A DNA stretch of 6,868 nt, from positions 1 to 6,868 of the forward strand of contig CALMPB010000164.1 of the NCBI GenBank assembly GCA_937871985.1. Direction: 5' to 3'. The DNA is from an uncultured Burkholderiaceae bacterium. Lineage in GTDB: Bacteria > Pseudomonadota > Gammaproteobacteria > Burkholderiales > Burkholderiaceae. The translations under genes and the position numbers were made by a program. Shown piece by piece: positions 1-6,813 of this stretch; positions within the stretch are counted from its first letter, which is position 1, and each line of letters starts with the position of its first letter. The notes below the pieces were generated by a model that was not told the DNA's origin, made no database searches, and saw only the letters and a list, made by a program, of their open reading frames with translations.

Positions 1-49
1 TTCCCGACGTGTTCTCCAAGATGACCAAAATCGCAGCTTCGGGCCGACT
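1..49. other. Non-IS66 sequence next to the tnpC break
   Basis: On the minus strand the tnpC frame stays open to the window edge here, but its product no longer looks like an IS66 transposase. On the plus strand a frame is also open from the edge and runs on to a stop near 150, inside tnpC. I recognise neither product. The stretch is best described as foreign sequence joined to the IS66 element, or as the tail of an undescribed TnpC variant. Too little is visible to decide. Confidence 0.4.
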
Positions 50-1369
50 GGGCCGGATTGATCGCTCGACGGTGTTGGAATCCAGCTCGACGCGGCCGTC
101 TTCGAGGAACAGCGACAGCCCGGACCAGCGGGTGAGCGCGTAGCGGATGGCATCGGCGAGCTTGCTCTTGGCGCTAACCTGACGAAGTCGTGCCTCGAGG
201 TAGGTGTGCAGGTCATCCACGATGAGGCGGGCCTGTTCGGCGCGCACGGTGCGGCGCTGCTCCGCCGAGGTGCCGCGAACCTCTTCCTCGATCGCGTAGA
301 GCGTTGCGATCCGGCGCAGCACCTCGGTCGCGACCGGCGAGCTGTCGGCCAGATCGTAGAACTTGCGTCTCACGTGCGCCCAGCAGAAGGCCAAGCTCAC
401 TTGCTGCCGGCGCTTGGCCAGAGCAGCGTAGCCGCCAAAGCCATCGACCTGCAGGATGCCGACGAAGTCACCGAGATGGGCTTCGGCCCGCTCACCCTTG
501 CGGTCAGCGGCATAGACGTAGGCCATCATCGGCGGATCTTCGCCGCCCCATGGTCGATCGTCGCGAGCATAGGCCCAGAGCTGGCCCGTCTTGGTCCGAC
601 CACGCCCTGGATCGAGCACCGGCGCCGTGGTTTCATCGGCGAACAGCCGCTCGGATCGTCGCAATCGCTCGAGGATGTGATCGCGCAAGGGGCGCAGATA
701 CCAGGCTGCCCGGCCGACCCAGTCCGCCAGGGTCGAGCGGTCGAGCTGGACACCTTGCCGCGCGTAGATTTGGGCCTGCCGGTATAGCGGCAGGTGATCG
801 GCGTACTTGGCGACCAGCACCTGCGCGATCAGCGCCTCGGTGGGGATACCGCCCTCGACGATCCGCGCCGGAGCCGGTGCCTGGACGATCGCGCCCTCGC
901 ATGACCGGCAGCCATAGCGCGGACGGCGCGTGACCAGGACGCGGAAGGTGGTGGGCACCACGTCAAGACGCTCAGCCACGTCTTCACCGATCTGGTGGAG
1001 CGCGCCGCCGCAGCAGGGGCAGGCCTTATCCTCGACTTCGACGACCTGCTCGATCCGCTCGAGATGGGCCGGCAACGAGCCGCGGTTGACCTTGCGCGGG
1101 CGATCCGCCGATGCCCGGCTCGCCTTGTCCCCGGCGTGCTGGGCCTGGGCCAGGGCCATCTCGACCTCTTCCAGGGCAAGCTCGAACTGATCGGGATCGA
1201 GTTGCTCGGAACGGCGGCCAAACCGGTGCCGCTGCAGGGCCTCAATGATCGCCTTCAGGCGTTCAACCTCGGCCTGGAAAACCTTCAGAACATCAAGCTC
1301 GCGGGCCTGCTCGAGGACGAGCGCGCGGAGCGCTTCGACGTCGTTGGGGAGATCCGCTTCCATGAGCAT
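1..1369 (-). CDS. tnpC: IS66-family transposase TnpC, partial, C-terminus divergent
   Basis: This is the DDE transposase that would catalyse cleavage and strand transfer of the element. Reading from ATG at 1369, the order is: a leucine-rich N-terminal coiled-coil region (about residues 5-50); a zinc finger with Cys117, Cys120, Cys154 and Cys157; and the IS66 DDE catalytic domain with candidate acidic residues Asp245 (in LFADETT), Asp309 (in QVDGFGGY) and Glu435 (in NTVERSIRP). The frame is open over all 456 codons visible. After Pro440 the family normally continues with an RKNALFAG-like motif and about 70 more residues. Here that is replaced by SRPEAAILVILENTSG. A second ATG at 1363 is an equally possible start, and no clear ribosome site favours either. 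tnpB ends 31 bp upstream. The loss of the C-terminal element suggests an inactive or chimeric protein, although the catalytic core is present. Confidence 0.88.
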   Translation of the reverse strand, partial: MLMEADLPNDVEALRALVLEQARELDVLKVFQAEVERLKAIIEALQRHRFGRRSEQLDPDQFELALEEVEMALAQAQHAGDKASRASADRPRKVNRGSLPAHLERIEQVVEVEDKACPCCGGALHQIGEDVAERLDVVPTTFRVLVTRRPRYGCRSCEGAIVQAPAPARIVEGGIPTEALIAQVLVAKYADHLPLYRQAQIYARQGVQLDRSTLADWVGRAAWYLRPLRDHILERLRRSERLFADETTAPVLDPGRGRTKTGQLWAYARDDRPWGGEDPPMMAYVYAADRKGERAEAHLGDFVGILQVDGFGGYAALAKRRQQVSLAFCWAHVRRKFYDLADSSPVATEVLRRIATLYAIEEEVRGTSAEQRRTVRAEQARLIVDDLHTYLEARLRQVSAKSKLADAIRYALTRWSGLSLFLEDGRVELDSNTVERSIRPSRPEAAILVILENTSG

Positions 1370-1400
1370 GGAAGGAGTGAATCAGTAGGAGGAGCCATCG

Positions 1401-1757
1401 TCAACCGGCAATCTGCGGGGCGACCGGGCGGCGTCCGCCATGCACACGGCGCCAGTCCAGACCCTCGAGCAAGGCGCCCAACTGCGCCGCCGTCAGGCGC
1501 ATCACGCCGTCCTGGATGGCCGGCCACTTGAACCCGCCGGACTCCAGCCTCTTGACCATCAAACATAGCCCCGTGCCATCCCACCAGACAAGCTTGATCC
1601 GATCACTGCGCTTGGCCCGGAACACGTAAATTACGCCAGAATAAGGATCACCGCCGTACTCGACACCGACCAGCGCGGCCAACGCGTCGGGCCCCTTGCG
1701 GAAATCGACCGGGCGTGTGGCCACCATGACCTTGGCACCTGCGCCGGGTCCGATCAT
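1401..1757 (-). CDS. tnpB: IS66-family accessory protein TnpB (Orf2)
   Basis: This 118-residue protein is the small accessory Orf2 of IS66 elements, needed with TnpA and TnpC for full transposition in the elements studied; its biochemical role is not settled. Recognisable family stretches are ATRPVDFRKGPDALAALV (residues 13-30), YSGVIYVFRAKRSDRIKLVWWDG (about 39-61) and the following GLCLMVKRLESGGF block. Length matches the usual 110-120 residues. The ATG at 1757 overlaps the tnpA stop as ATGA, which indicates translational coupling and fixes the start despite a longer open frame upstream. The gene appears intact. Confidence 0.93.
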   Translation of the reverse strand: MIGPGAGAKVMVATRPVDFRKGPDALAALVGVEYGGDPYSGVIYVFRAKRSDRIKLVWWDGTGLCLMVKRLESGGFKWPAIQDGVMRLTAAQLGALLEGLDWRRVHGGRRPVAPQIAG

Positions 1758-2188
1758 CGGGTAACCCGGAGCGCTTCGATCACCGCGGCAATCACCCCGG
1801 CATCGGCGCCGCGGCTGATCTTCACCGCAACGCCGTCGATCTCCAGTTCCACGGCGCTTGCCTTTGAGCGCCGTCGCTTCTTCGGCCGCTGGATCACAGG
1901 CGTGAACTCCTCTGCGGCAACGGCATCGACGACGGCGGGAACAAAAGCCGGCACGGCCGCGCCCTGGCTCTCCAACTGCTTGCGGAGCTGCCGGCGCCAG
2001 GTGAACAGCTGCGAGGGGCTCATGCCATGCCGCCGCGCAACCGAGCAGACCGTCTCCTGCCCGGAAAAGCTCTCGGCCAGGATCGAAGCCTTGACCTCCG
2101 GCGGCCAATCCCGCCGCCGCCCCGCACCGGTGAACACTTCGAAGCGGGTTACCCGGTTAGTGCCAGCATCATCACATGGCATCGTCAT
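1754..2188 (-). CDS. tnpA: IS66-family transposase accessory protein TnpA (Orf1)
   Basis: TnpA is the small helix-turn-helix protein of IS66 elements and is thought to help recognise the ends. The 144-residue product has a family-like N-terminus (TNRVTRFEVFTGAGRRRDWP, residues 10-29). A helix-turn-helix follows at about residues 32-66, with the motif VCSVARRHGMSPSQLFTWRR. A basic stretch, RPKKRRRSK, lies in the C-terminal half. The start at 2188 is chosen because GGAGGG sits at 2204-2199, 10 bases ahead of it. An in-frame ATG at 2206 would add six residues but would place that Shine-Dalgarno sequence inside the gene. The stop overlaps the tnpB start. It appears intact. Confidence 0.9.
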   Translation of the reverse strand: MTMPCDDAGTNRVTRFEVFTGAGRRRDWPPEVKASILAESFSGQETVCSVARRHGMSPSQLFTWRRQLRKQLESQGAAVPAFVPAVVDAVAAEEFTPVIQRPKKRRRSKASAVELEIDGVAVKISRGADAGVIAAVIEALRVTR

Positions 2189-2251
2189 AGCACCAGCGCC
2201 CTCCATCCGATCAGGGCGCTGAGACTCGGCGCTGTGCTTCAGCCCCGCAAG

Positions 2252-2273
2252 GTGGGGTCGCGGCCCCGCTTAC
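2252..2273 (-). repeat. IS66 terminal inverted repeat, tnpA side
   Basis: Read on the minus strand from 2273 inward the sequence begins GTAAGCGG, then GC-rich bases, then CCCCAC at bases 17-22. GTAAGCG is the hallmark of IS66-family ends, and its position about 85 bp upstream of the tnpA start is as expected. The partner repeat beyond tnpC is not in the window, so the match cannot be completed. The block GGGGCCGCGACCCC just inside the end is itself an imperfect palindrome. Confidence 0.8.
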
Positions 2274-2287
2274 GCTTTAGCCGCAGC

Positions 2288-2463
2288 TCAGGCCAAAGGG
2301 CGGGAAAGCTTCCTGCGCTCACTCAGCAGCGCATCTGCCATGAAGCGCCAAGTGTTCATCGCATCGTTCTGGTGAGCGATCCCAGCTCGGCCGGACCGAC
2401 GTTGCGAACGATCTCGGCCCCAGCCTCGGCCATGACTGCATCGGGATCGCGCGGCGCAGCCAT
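2288..2463 (-). pseudogene. Possible decayed gene fragment between IS66 and the capsule export gene
   Basis: The 300 bp between the IS end and the downstream export gene contain no convincing complete gene. Two minus-strand pieces look protein-like in composition. One begins at an ATG at 2463 and ends with TGA at 2356 (MAAPRDPDAVMAEAGAEIVR and onward). The other, in a different frame, ends with TGA at 2288 and contains MNTWRFMADALLSERRKLSR. They follow each other across one frame change, as would be expected of a frameshifted remnant cut by the IS insertion. I recognise neither. Chance open frames in GC-rich DNA are an equal explanation. Confidence 0.2.
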
Positions 2464-2573
2464 AACCGCGTAGATGCCAAAGCAGATTACACCTGAGCTG
2501 CTTCTGGGCCAGCACTGCCTGGCCGACAACCTGCATTATTGTCCAAGGTCTTCGACCGCCGACGAAGGCTGTG

Positions 2574-3713
2574 TCAGTTCTTCACCGCCTGGACGGCAGC
2601 CGTCACGCTCAAGAGCGGCGAGAAGAGCTGGCTGACAAGCGCAAGCACTTTGCTAGGCTGGTTGGCGGCCGCGTTGCCAATATAGAGCACATCCTTGTCC
2701 CGCATGGCAAAGCGCTGGGCCAAGAAATAACCACCGCTCTTCATCATATTAAGATGATAGACCACCGGCACTTCGGCCCCTTGCTCATCCTTGACGTAGC
2801 GGAATACGAAGATCGCGGCAGGATCGCCGAGGCCGGGATTGGATCCGCCCGCGGTTGCAATCGCTTCGGCCAGCGAGACTTTCGATCGAGGGAATGGGAT
2901 CTGCTGCACCACACTGGGCGCCCCCATTACCGAATATGTGCGCGGATTGTTGATGAGCATTAGCCGGTCGCCAGGATAGGCACGCACGTCGAGCGCCGGT
3001 GTGTCGATCAGGTCGTTGATCGGAATATCGACGCTGCCGCTCCTGCGGAATACCCGCAGGCTGAGATCCTTGGCGTTACCTCGGTAGCCGCCGGCAAGGG
3101 CTATCACATCGGACAGCGTTTCGCGGTTGGTCTGCAGGACCAGGCGGCCAGGACGCGCGACTTCGCCGCTGACGATGACCGAATTGGTAATCGTCTGACT
3201 CAGCGTTATCAGCACCTGCGGGTTCTGTGACAGCCCCCGCAACGACTGACGCACCATCGTTTCGACTTCGCCCACGGTGCGCCCCATGACACGGAGCCGA
3301 CCGGCATAAGGGATCGAGATATCGCCATTATCGTCTACCCGGCTCGGCGGCAGCTTCTGCGCTTGAACGCCAGGGTTGGCGCCGATTTGGCCCAGCGGAC
3401 CGGGGGATGCCCCGCTGCCACCGGCGAACAGGGTGACCCCTGCTTCGTAGATGCTGATGTCAAGGACGTCTCCGGGACCGATCATGTCGGTAGGCGGTGG
3501 CGCCAGGTCGGCAAGCGCCGCCATTGGCGTCTCGGACACAGGAGCAGGAATGTCGGCGGCAGCCTGAACCTGCACGAGCCGGATCGGCATCTCGTTCTCG
3601 GGATCTAGCGCCGAACGCTCCACCTGCTTGCCCGTCGGGCCGCTGTTAGGAAGCGTGGCGCACCCAGCGAGGCCCACAAACAGGGCTAGGGGAACAAACT
3701 TTATTACCTGCAT
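2574..3713 (-). CDS. bexD: Outer-membrane capsular polysaccharide export lipoprotein (Wza/BexD/KpsD family)
   Basis: This protein would form the outer-membrane pore through which capsule leaves the cell. The 379-residue product starts with a lipoprotein signal peptide (residues 1-17) and a perfect lipobox LAGC with the acylated Cys18. The polysaccharide export domain begins at IGPGD (78-82) and continues to GDISIPYAGRLRVMG (130-144). An SLBB repeat follows from about residue 178 (SVIVSGEVARPGR), and a second SLBB-like unit lies at about 245-340. The C-terminal 24 residues form a likely amphipathic helix, as in the helical barrel of Wza. Length fits the BexD/CtrA/VexA branch (about 380-390) rather than the longer KpsD. 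The frame is open further upstream to 4001, but only the ATG at 3713 gives a signal peptide. The gene is divergent from kpsE. The symbol is by homology; in alphaproteobacteria such genes are often called wza. Confidence 0.92.
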   Translation of the reverse strand: MQVIKFVPLALFVGLAGCATLPNSGPTGKQVERSALDPENEMPIRLVQVQAAADIPAPVSETPMAALADLAPPPTDMIGPGDVLDISIYEAGVTLFAGGSGASPGPLGQIGANPGVQAQKLPPSRVDDNGDISIPYAGRLRVMGRTVGEVETMVRQSLRGLSQNPQVLITLSQTITNSVIVSGEVARPGRLVLQTNRETLSDVIALAGGYRGNAKDLSLRVFRRSGSVDIPINDLIDTPALDVRAYPGDRLMLINNPRTYSVMGAPSVVQQIPFPRSKVSLAEAIATAGGSNPGLGDPAAIFVFRYVKDEQGAEVPVVYHLNMMKSGGYFLAQRFAMRDKDVLYIGNAAANQPSKVLALVSQLFSPLLSVTAAVQAVKN

Positions 3714-3776
3714 CGCTGGATAAACTCGGGAACGCCTGAACTTGCGCGCGGCCTTAGCACTCTGCTTTAAGAATGA

Positions 3777-3805
3777 ACAATAGCGCTGCGGCCCTTTGCG
3801 ACCAA
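3777..3805 (-). promoter_or_regulatory. Candidate promoter for the outer-membrane export gene
   Basis: On the minus strand TTGGTC (3805-3800) and TATTGT (3782-3777) are separated by exactly 17 bases, a sigma-70-like arrangement. Matches to the consensus are only partial (3 of 6 and 4 of 6). It would start transcription near 3770, leaving a leader of about 57 bases before the ATG at 3713. No strong Shine-Dalgarno sequence is seen there. This is inference from spacing only. Confidence 0.25.
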
Positions 3806-3858
3806 ATACATCCGTCTTGTCACTCAATGCCATCAGCCGGCCTTGCGCCCCGCCCCAT

Positions 3859-3898
3859 GTTCGCCTAGCGCAACGGCCTCGGCCATGGCCGGGCGAAC
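3859..3898. promoter_or_regulatory. Nested inverted repeat ahead of kpsE, possible operator
   Basis: GTTCGCC (3859-3865) is the reverse complement of GGCGAAC (3892-3898). Between them lies a perfect 12-bp palindrome, CGGCCATGGCCG (3880-3891). The structure ends 28 bases before the kpsE start, in the gap shared by the divergent genes, where a regulator or a leader hairpin would be expected. No known binding motif is recognised. GC-rich DNA yields palindromes by chance, so the functional reading is tentative. Confidence 0.3.
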
Positions 3899-3926
3899 TG
3901 CCCTTGAGGTGCTGTAAAAGATATTT

Positions 3927-5099
3927 ATGAACGCCGAGAATTCGTTCCCGTCCGACCCTGTTTCGTCCGACACTGTGGCTCGCCCTTCCGCATTCTCTCA
4001 ATGGCTGAAGAAGCGGCGCTGGTTCGTCGTCTTCGTGATCGCACCGACGCTGCTGGCTGGAGTGTATTTCGGGCTTTTCGCGTCAGACATCTACACTTCG
4101 GAATCCCGGTTCGTCATAAAGAACCCGGACCAGAAGCGTTCGCAGATGTCTTCCCTCGCCAACCTTATCCAGACAACCGGGCTGTCAGGCGGACAGGAGC
4201 AAGCCAACGAAGTCCTCGATTACGTACGTTCGCGCGATGCGCTCAAGGCGCTTGAAAAAAGCCCCGGCTTCCGTGCCCGCTACGCCTCGCACGATACCGA
4301 CTTGTTTTCGCGCTTCCCGCAGCCGCTGCACGACGACACGTTCGAAGACCTATACAAGTTCTACGGCAAGCAGGTCGACGCCCGGCTTGATACCGAAACC
4401 GGCACCTCGATCATCACCGTAAAGGGCTTCACCGCCCAAGACGCGTACACGATCAACCTGCGCCTCCTCGAGCTGAGCGAAGGACTGGTCAATCGCCTCA
4501 ACGACCGCATCCGCAATCGCGCAATATCCGAAGCGCAGCGGCAGGTCGATCTCGCCTCAGCCCGGGCCAAGGCGGCGCGCGTGGCCATCGCCCAGTACCG
4601 CAATTCGCAAGAACTGATTGATCCTGCCAAGCAAGCGGTCAGCGTGTTGGAAATCGCCAACGGCCTTGTCGCCCAGCGTGCCGCGCTCCAGACACAACTA
4701 GACCAGATGCGGCGCGTCACTCCCGGCAATCCGTCGATTCCGGCTCTACAGAACCGGGTAAACGCAATTTCCGGGCAGATCGCGGCGCAGGACAGCCGCG
4801 TGGTCGGGTCACAGGGTGGCATTGCCTCCAAACTAGGTGGCTACGAAAACCTTCTCGTCGAGCAGGAGTTCTCAACCGAGAACCTCAACGTCGCCAATGC
4901 CGCGCTGGTCCAGGCGCGTGCGGACTCGCAGCGTCAACAATATTACCTGGAGCGGGTCGTCGAGCCGAACATGCCCGATATGCCGCTGCTGCCGCACCGT
5001 CTTCTCAATATTCTCATCGTTGCTGCAGTCGCCACCTGTCTCTACTTCATCGGTTGGATGCTGATTGTCGGCATTCTCGAGCACGCCCCGGACGATTGA
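3927..5099 (+). CDS. kpsE: Capsule export inner-membrane protein, KpsE/CtrB/BexC family
   Basis: KpsE-type proteins are polysaccharide co-polymerase relatives that sit in the inner membrane, project into the periplasm and link the ABC exporter to the outer-membrane pore. The 390-residue product has a short cytoplasmic N-terminus with a basic patch KKRR (28-31). The first membrane helix is at about 32-51, followed by SDIYTSESRFVIKNPDQ (53-69), which is typical of the family. A long periplasmic domain includes a coiled-coil-prone stretch at about 200-340. The proline-rich segment PNMPDMPLLPHR (347-358) precedes the second membrane helix (about 361-384). No Walker motif is present, so it is not a BY-kinase. 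Length matches KpsE/CtrB (about 380-390). The start has only a weak, distant GAGG (3906-3909), but it lies directly before the typical N-terminus. It is the first gene of kpsEMT and ends 2 bp before kpsM. Confidence 0.93.
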   Translation: MNAENSFPSDPVSSDTVARPSAFSQWLKKRRWFVVFVIAPTLLAGVYFGLFASDIYTSESRFVIKNPDQKRSQMSSLANLIQTTGLSGGQEQANEVLDYVRSRDALKALEKSPGFRARYASHDTDLFSRFPQPLHDDTFEDLYKFYGKQVDARLDTETGTSIITVKGFTAQDAYTINLRLLELSEGLVNRLNDRIRNRAISEAQRQVDLASARAKAARVAIAQYRNSQELIDPAKQAVSVLEIANGLVAQRAALQTQLDQMRRVTPGNPSIPALQNRVNAISGQIAAQDSRVVGSQGGIASKLGGYENLLVEQEFSTENLNVANAALVQARADSQRQQYYLERVVEPNMPDMPLLPHRLLNILIVAAVATCLYFIGWMLIVGILEHAPDD

Positions 5100-5101
5100 C
5101 C

Positions 5102-5899
5102 ATGTCGCGTTCAGGCCTACGCAAGCTGCAAGAAGGGTGGCGCATTCAGATGCGCGTGATCCACGCGCTGATGATACGCGAACTGACCACGCGCTTCGGG
5201 CGTGAGAACATCGGCTTCCTGTGGATCATGGTGGAGCCGCTGCTCTTCGCCGGGTTGGTTTCGTTCCTGTGGCGATTCATGAAGGGCCCCGAGGAACACG
5301 GCGTCGGCATCATCGCCTTTGTCGTTTCGGGTTATATCCCACTTACCCTGTTCAGGCATTGCGTTGGTCGGTCTGTCAGTGTCTTCGTGGCAAATGGCAG
5401 CATGCTGTACCACCGTCAGGTCAAGGTCACCGATTTCGTCTTCGTGCGATTCCTTATCGAGATGCTGGGTGCCATGATGGCCTATCTTTTTATCGCAATC
5501 GTGCTGATTGGGTTCAACGAATTCCCGTTACCCGCCAACCTCGGTATGTTCGTGTCCGGATGGCTGCTCTATTCGCTGTTCACCCTGTCGCTCTGCTTTG
5601 TGATCGCGCCGCTGTCCGAGATGTCGGAAGTGCTCGAAAAGTTCATTCCGGTGACCACCTATATCATGATCCCTTTTTCCGGCACGTTCTCGGCTGCCTC
5701 GTGGTTGACGCCTACCGTGCGCGAATACCTGCTGATGTCTCCGTTCGTGAACGCGATGGAGATGATGCGTAGCGGCATCTGGGGTGACAAAGTGACACCT
5801 TACTACAACGTATGGAATCCGCTTGTCTGTTCGATGGTCGCGCTTGTGATCGGGCTTGCACTATGCCGCCACGTACGCCGTACGCTGGTGATCGAATGA
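5102..5899 (+). CDS. kpsM: Capsule polysaccharide ABC transporter permease, KpsM/CtrC/BexB family
   Basis: This is the membrane half of the ABC-2 type transporter that moves lipid-linked capsular polysaccharide out of the cytoplasm. The 265-residue product matches the family length (about 258-265). An N-terminal amphipathic region holds the family signature RELTTRFGRENIGFLW (26-41) followed by EPL (45-47). Six hydrophobic segments follow at about 37-57, 67-84, 113-137, 147-169, 180-205 and 240-256. The ATG at 5102 is preferred over the upstream in-frame ATG at 5054, because the latter would lie inside kpsE and the added 16 residues are not family-like. There is no clear Shine-Dalgarno sequence, which fits translational coupling to kpsE. 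The stop overlaps the kpsT start. Confidence 0.94.
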   Translation: MSRSGLRKLQEGWRIQMRVIHALMIRELTTRFGRENIGFLWIMVEPLLFAGLVSFLWRFMKGPEEHGVGIIAFVVSGYIPLTLFRHCVGRSVSVFVANGSMLYHRQVKVTDFVFVRFLIEMLGAMMAYLFIAIVLIGFNEFPLPANLGMFVSGWLLYSLFTLSLCFVIAPLSEMSEVLEKFIPVTTYIMIPFSGTFSAASWLTPTVREYLLMSPFVNAMEMMRSGIWGDKVTPYYNVWNPLVCSMVALVIGLALCRHVRRTLVIE

Positions 5900-6543
5900 T
5901 TACCTGTCGCGACCTGAGCAAGAGCTACTCGCACGGCAAATCCCGCAAGGATGTGTTCAAGGATCTGAGCTTCACCATGCAGCAGGGTGACCGAGTGGCT
6001 CTTCTGGGCCGCAACGGCGCAGGTAAGAGCACCCTTATCAAGCTCATTGGCGGCGTCGAGATGCCGACTTCGGGCAAGATCGAGCGGGGCATGTCGGTGT
6101 CTTGGCCGCTAGGCTTCTCGGGCGGCTTCCAGGGCAGCCTGACCGGGTACGACAATGCACGCTTCATCGCCCGCATCTACGACCGTGACTACGGCGAGAT
6201 TAAGGACTTCGTCGAGGATTTCACCGAACTTGGGCGCCAGTTGAAGATGCCGGTAAAGGCATATTCATCAGGCATGAGGGCACGCTTGGCCTTCTCACTA
6301 TCGCTGGCGATTGAATTCGACTGTTACCTGATTGATGAGATTATTCTGGTGGGCGATCAGAATTTCCAACGCAAATGCCATTACGAATTATTCGAAAAAC
6401 GCGCCGACCGCTCGATGATCCTGGCTTCGCACAGTAACGAGATGGTTCGCGAATACTGCAACCGTGCGGTTGTCATCCATGGCGGCCGAGCAACGACTTA
6501 CGACGATGTCGATCTGGCGATTGACACATACACCAACCTGTAG
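5896..6543 (+). CDS. kpsT: Capsule polysaccharide ABC transporter ATPase, KpsT/CtrD/BexA family
   Basis: This is the ATP-hydrolysing subunit that powers KpsM. The 215-residue protein shows all nucleotide-binding motifs. Walker A is GRNGAGKST (38-46), and a Q-loop region lies around FSGGFQGSLTGYDN (74-87, likely Gln79). The signature is YSSGMRARL (123-131), a normal variant in this family. Walker B is CYLIDE with catalytic Glu148, and the switch histidine is His179 in LASHSNEM. The short length without a C-terminal carbohydrate-binding domain marks it as the KpsT/CtrD type, which exports finished polymer. It is unlike the longer Wzt of O-antigen systems, which carries such a domain. The ATG at 5896 overlaps the kpsM stop as ATGA. 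The longer open frame from 5812 lies within kpsM and is not used. Confidence 0.95.
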   Translation: MITCRDLSKSYSHGKSRKDVFKDLSFTMQQGDRVALLGRNGAGKSTLIKLIGGVEMPTSGKIERGMSVSWPLGFSGGFQGSLTGYDNARFIARIYDRDYGEIKDFVEDFTELGRQLKMPVKAYSSGMRARLAFSLSLAIEFDCYLIDEIILVGDQNFQRKCHYELFEKRADRSMILASHSNEMVREYCNRAVVIHGGRATTYDDVDLAIDTYTNL

Positions 6544-6585
6544 ATCTGACTGACCTGTCTCGGAAAATGCCTCCAGCGGGAATAA

Positions 6586-6777
6586 GAGGAATCTGGCAAA
6601 ATCGAAGCTGAATGGAGCTGGAAAATTTTGCATGAAGAAGTCGAAGTTACGGGCGAGCAGATCGCGTTTGCACTACCCCAGACTGAGGTGAGCCCGGACT
6701 TATATCTCGCGGGCGCTCGACCATTGGGCTTCAACCGTGTCACGAGACCCGACCTCACATATCCCTGGGGTTCATGA
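6586..6777 (+). pseudogene. Unidentified protein-like frame without a good start, possible gene remnant
   Basis: Beginning 43 bp after kpsT, a plus-strand frame runs 63 codons from a stop at 6583-6585 to TGA at 6775-6777. It has no ATG or GTG suited to starting it; only a TTG at 6628 is available. The product includes KILHEEVEVTGEQIAFALPQ and DLYLAGARPLGFNRVTRPDL, which reads like the C-terminal end of a real protein, with a balanced acidic and hydrophobic pattern. A different frame just upstream (LSRKMPPAGIRGIWQNRS, then stop) could be the earlier part before a frameshift. I cannot assign a family. It may be chance, or a decayed capsule-locus gene. Confidence 0.3.
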
Positions 6778-6813
6778 CGCCGGCCGATGAAGCGCCGGAT
6801 CTCTCGTTCTGGC

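Larger units (their letters stand above)
50..2273 (-). mobile_element. IS66-family insertion sequence, tnpC end incomplete
   Basis: The three-gene set tnpA-tnpB-tnpC in this order, with an ATGA overlap between tnpA and tnpB, defines the classical IS66 family. The tnpA-side end is at 2273, where the minus strand begins with GTAAGCGG, the typical IS66 terminus. The eight bases just outside (GCTTTAGC, 2274-2281) would be the target duplication. This cannot be confirmed, because the other end is not in the window and recognisable element sequence stops near position 50. The element lies about 300 bp beyond the stop codon of the outer-membrane capsule export gene. Confidence 0.88.

Noticed and set aside
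206..1531. Several plus-strand open frames of 86-209 codons across the left third
   Set aside because: They lie opposite tnpC, which reads continuously with domain motifs and catalytic residues. They are antisense shadows of a GC-rich gene.
1401..2108. A 235-codon minus-strand frame suggesting a longer tnpB
   Set aside because: The upstream half overlaps tnpA in another frame and is arginine-rich, low-identity sequence. The ATGA overlap at 1757 gives the family-length protein.
3843..3871. TTGCGC-17-TAGCGC as a kpsE promoter
   Set aside because: The -10 element matches only two consensus bases, so it is no better than chance in this GC-rich gap.
3714..4001. N-terminal extension of the outer-membrane export protein (475 codons in total)
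   Set aside because: The extension overlaps the kpsE start and would bury a perfect lipoprotein signal peptide and lipobox. An internal ATG at 3833 has the same problem.
6498..6758. Minus-strand 86-codon frame after kpsT
   Set aside because: It overlaps the end of kpsT, has no ribosome site, and its serine/arginine-rich product resembles antisense translation.
6780..6798. CCGGC/GCCGG hairpin as a terminator for kpsEMT
   Set aside because: The stem is only 5 bp with a 9-base loop and no T tract, and it lies more than 230 bp after kpsT.
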